64,000 nucleotides of DNA from Georgenia soli. GTDB taxonomy: Bacteria; Actinomycetota; Actinomycetes; Actinomycetales; Actinomycetaceae. Under the pieces are notes generated by a model. The model had not been told where the DNA came from and did no database searches. It saw only the letters and a list, made by a program, of their open reading frames with translations. Shown piece after piece: positions 62,131 to 64,000 of this stretch. Positions within the stretch are counted from its first letter, which is position 1. Every line of letters begins with the position of its first letter. A program made the position numbers and the translations under genes. The DNA lies in contig NZ_PDJI01000004.1 of assembly GCF_002563695.1 (NCBI RefSeq), forward strand, positions 1,240,001-1,304,000. The letters are read 5' to 3'.

Positions 62131-63234
62131 ATGACCACGACGTCAGCCGCCCCCGGGCGGCGCACCGACGAGCAGATCCCCGACACGATGCGGGCCGCCG
62201 TGCTGTTCGGGCCGGGCGACATCCGGGTGGTCGACAAGCCCGTCCCCCGCCCCGGCCCCGACGAGGTGCTGGTGAAGGTCGCGATGTGCGGGATGTGCGG
62301 CACCGACCTGAAGATCTACGACGGCCACTTCCCCGGCACTCCCCCGTACGGCGAGTACACCCCGGGGCACGAGTGGACCGGCACCGTGTTCGCCGTCGGG
62401 GAGACCGTGGACGAGGTGGCCCCCGGGGACCGGGTGTGCATCGAGGCGCACCACGGCTGCGGCCGCTGCGACAACTGCCTGGTGGGCCTGTACACCGCCT
62501 GCCTGAACTACGGGAACCGCGCCAAGGGCCACCGCGCCTCCGGGATGACGACCGACGGCGGCTTCGCGCAGTACGCCCTGCACAACGTGGCCTCCGTCTA
62601 CAAGATGCCCGAGAGCGTCTCCTTCAAGGACGCGGTGCTCATCACCACCGCGGGCACCGGCCTGTACGGGCTCGACGCCACGGGCGGGTACGTCGCCGGC
62701 GACAACGTCGTGATCTTCGGGCCCGGCCCCGTGGGTCTCATGACGGTCCAGGCGTGCAAGCAGCTCGGGGCGAGGAACGTCATCCTCGTCGGCACCCGGC
62801 CGAGCCGGCTCGAGATGGGCCGGCGGCTCGGGGCGGACCACGTGGTCAACAGCCGTGAGGCCGACGTCGTGGAGACGGTGAGGAAGCTGACCGGCGGCGG
62901 CGCGGACCTCGTGATCGAGACCTCCGGGGCGACGGTCACGCCGCAGCAGTGCGTGGAGACCGTGCGCCGGGGCGGGAAGATCCTCTTCGTCGCCTTCTAC
63001 CCGGAGCCGGTCACGTTCGACCTCACCGCGGCGGTGCGCAACGACGTCACCATGTACACCACGCGCGGCGAGGGCGGGAACAACGTCAAGCGGGCCGTGG
63101 CGCTGGCGGAGATGGGCCGGCTCAGGGGCGAGGAGCTCGTCACGCACGAGTTCCCGCTCGACGACATCGCCGAGGCGCTGCGCGTGGTCCGCGAGCGCGA
63201 CGGGGACCCGCTCAAGGTGGTCATCGCGTTCTGA
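62131..63234 (+). CDS. zinc-dependent medium-chain alcohol/polyol dehydrogenase
   Basis: The 367-residue protein has catalytic zinc ligands Cys56 (MCGTD), His80-Glu81 (GHEWTG), a structural zinc site Cys110, 113, 116, 124, and a Rossmann motif VVIFGPGPVGLMTVQACKQL. It resembles threonine/sorbitol/inosose dehydrogenases. It starts 4 bases after the UPF0261 stop and closes the operon. An IolM-like role (ring-ketone oxidation) is a hypothesis. Confidence 0.9.
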   Translation: MTTTSAAPGRRTDEQIPDTMRAAVLFGPGDIRVVDKPVPRPGPDEVLVKVAMCGMCGTDLKIYDGHFPGTPPYGEYTPGHEWTGTVFAVGETVDEVAPGDRVCIEAHHGCGRCDNCLVGLYTACLNYGNRAKGHRASGMTTDGGFAQYALHNVASVYKMPESVSFKDAVLITTAGTGLYGLDATGGYVAGDNVVIFGPGPVGLMTVQACKQLGARNVILVGTRPSRLEMGRRLGADHVVNSREADVVETVRKLTGGGADLVIETSGATVTPQQCVETVRRGGKILFVAFYPEPVTFDLTAAVRNDVTMYTTRGEGGNNVKRAVALAEMGRLRGEELVTHEFPLDDIAEALRVVRERDGDPLKVVIAF

Positions 63235-63270
63235 CCACGTGACCAGGACCACGCCGCCTTCCCTCGCCCC

Positions 63271-63311
63271 GTCGATGCCGGGTCTCCCTATGATGCCGGG
63301 ACGGCATCGAC
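63271..63311 (+). promoter_or_regulatory. inverted repeat around a TATGAT box before manA
   Basis: GTCGATGCCG (63271-63280) and CGGCATCGAC (63302-63311) are perfect inverse copies. TATGAT (63289-63294), a good -10, lies between them, and an inner GATGCCG/CGGCATC stem overlaps. It could be an operator at the manA promoter or the terminator of the dehydrogenase operon. Confidence 0.5.
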
Positions 63312-63317
63312 AGGGGG

Positions 63318-64000
63318 ATGAAGAGAGTGCAGCGCATCGTCGGCGTGGAGCGGGACTACGCCTGGGGCTCGCCCGACGCCATCCCCTCGCTGCTGGGGCG
63401 GCAGCCCACGGGCTCCCCCGTCGCCGAGCTGTGGTTCGGTGCCCACCCGGACGCCCCCGCGCGCCTTCCCGCCACGTTCGGCGAGACCGGGCCGGACCTG
63501 CGCACGCACATCGCCGCGGACCCGGTCGGCGCCCTCGGCGAGGACGTCGTCTCCCGCTTCGGCCCCGAGCTGCCGTTCCTCCTCAAGCTCATCGCGCCCG
63601 CGAGGCCGCTCTCGCTGCAGGTGCACCCCAGCCTCGAGCGCGCCCGCGAGCGCTTCGCCGCGGAGTCCGCGGCCGGGATCGCGTTGGACGACCCCACGCG
63701 CAGCTACCGCGACCCCAACCACAAGCCCGAGCTCGTCTTCGCCCTCACCACCTTCCGGGCGATGTGCGGCTTCCGGGCGCCGCGCCGGGCCGCCGAGCTC
63801 CTCGCCGGGCTCGACGCCCCCCTCGCCCAGGAGCTCCACGCCATGCTGCGCGCGGACCCGACGGCGGAGGGGGTCCGGGCCGCGTTCACCTCGCTCCTCG
63901 ACGACGCCACCCGCCCGTCCGCCGAGGCGGTCCACGAGGTGGCCCGGGCGTGCGCGCGACGCCTGGCCGACGGGTCGCCGTCGCCGCGCGCGGACACCAC
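63318..64000 (+). CDS. manA: mannose-6-phosphate isomerase, class I (truncated by window)
   Basis: About 227 codons are present. The zinc site residues Gln101 and His103 (LSLQVHPS) and Glu138 with His135 (NHKPELVFAL) are those of type I phosphomannose isomerase. The start YAWGSPDAIPSLLG is typical. ATG at 63318 is preceded by AGGGGG; GTG at 63327 is a possible alternative. The C-terminus is beyond the window. Confidence 0.93.
   Translation, partial: MKRVQRIVGVERDYAWGSPDAIPSLLGRQPTGSPVAELWFGAHPDAPARLPATFGETGPDLRTHIAADPVGALGEDVVSRFGPELPFLLKLIAPARPLSLQVHPSLERARERFAAESAAGIALDDPTRSYRDPNHKPELVFALTTFRAMCGFRAPRRAAELLAGLDAPLAQELHAMLRADPTAEGVRAAFTSLLDDATRPSAEAVHEVARACARRLADGSPSPRADT

Overview
The window is very GC-rich DNA from an actinobacterium, most likely of the order Micrococcales (a Georgenia- or Cellulomonas-like organism; this placement is inference). 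Supporting signs are frequent GTG and TTG starts, 4-base ATGA/GTGA overlaps inside operons, a DtxR/IdeR regulator with all metal ligands, OpcA, an actinobacterial cysteine-type leader peptide, a c-di-AMP riboswitch in front of an NlpC/P60 hydrolase, an amaP/Asp23 operon and DUF6221. It is chromosomal; I see no insertion sequence, integrase, rRNA or CRISPR array.

Layout. 1-3.7 kb: 5' part of a very large, degenerate SF1-helicase-like protein (minus strand, cut by the window edge). 4.3-9 kb: a proline/threonine-tailed membrane protein, tRNA-Arg(CCU), a flavodoxin, a MinD/ParA-like ATPase and a BTAD/SARP-type regulator. 9-16 kb: GH13 alpha-glucosidase, thioredoxin-reductase-like flavoprotein overlapping RecQ, a deaminase, an SRPBCC protein, a repeat-filled intergenic region, an HTH protein and a Usp protein. 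16.5-20 kb: a dicarboxylate/amino-acid:cation symporter behind a polycysteine leader peptide, then ornithine aminotransferase. 20-24 kb: three overlapping genes (EspG-like, WXG100-like-plus-lipase, WXG100-like) that look like a type VII secretion cargo module. 24-27 kb: NlpC/P60 endopeptidase under a c-di-AMP riboswitch, and DtxR. 27-31 kb: uronate-dehydrogenase-like enzyme with a NitT/TauT-type ABC transporter. 31-37 kb: an envelope-stress locus, in which an ECF sigma factor overlaps a zinc-finger anti-sigma/Asp23 fusion, divergent from seven Asp23/AmaP-type genes, then a PRC-barrel/DUF2382 protein. 37-50 kb: housekeeping and regulatory genes (DeoC, SerC, Ser/Thr kinase, S8 protease, diacylglycerol kinase, STAS and HATPase switch proteins, M20 peptidase, DUF2254). 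50-52.6 kb: repeats, TauE/SafE, DUF6221. 52.7-63.2 kb: a LacI-controlled catabolic locus with two divergent arms (ABC transporter plus DUF1537 kinase; opcA, lacI, creatininase-family hydrolase, class II aldolase, Tm-1-like protein, zinc dehydrogenase). The window ends in manA.

The most notable signals are: (1) a 31-codon leader ending in a Cys-Cys-Cys run, followed by a perfect hairpin, upstream of the symporter, suggesting cysteine-responsive attenuation of what may be a cystine transporter; (2) a family of three diverged intergenic elements of 207-209 bp with inverted ends, one of them with an amplified array of 30-bp hairpins; (3) the anti-sigma/Asp23 fusion; (4) the EspG/lipase/WXG module; (5) an 11-bp operator shared by the two arms of the catabolic locus, each copy at a promoter; (6) a citrate-synthase-like protein lacking its catalytic histidines. 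Functions are assigned from recognisable motifs only; no database search was run.
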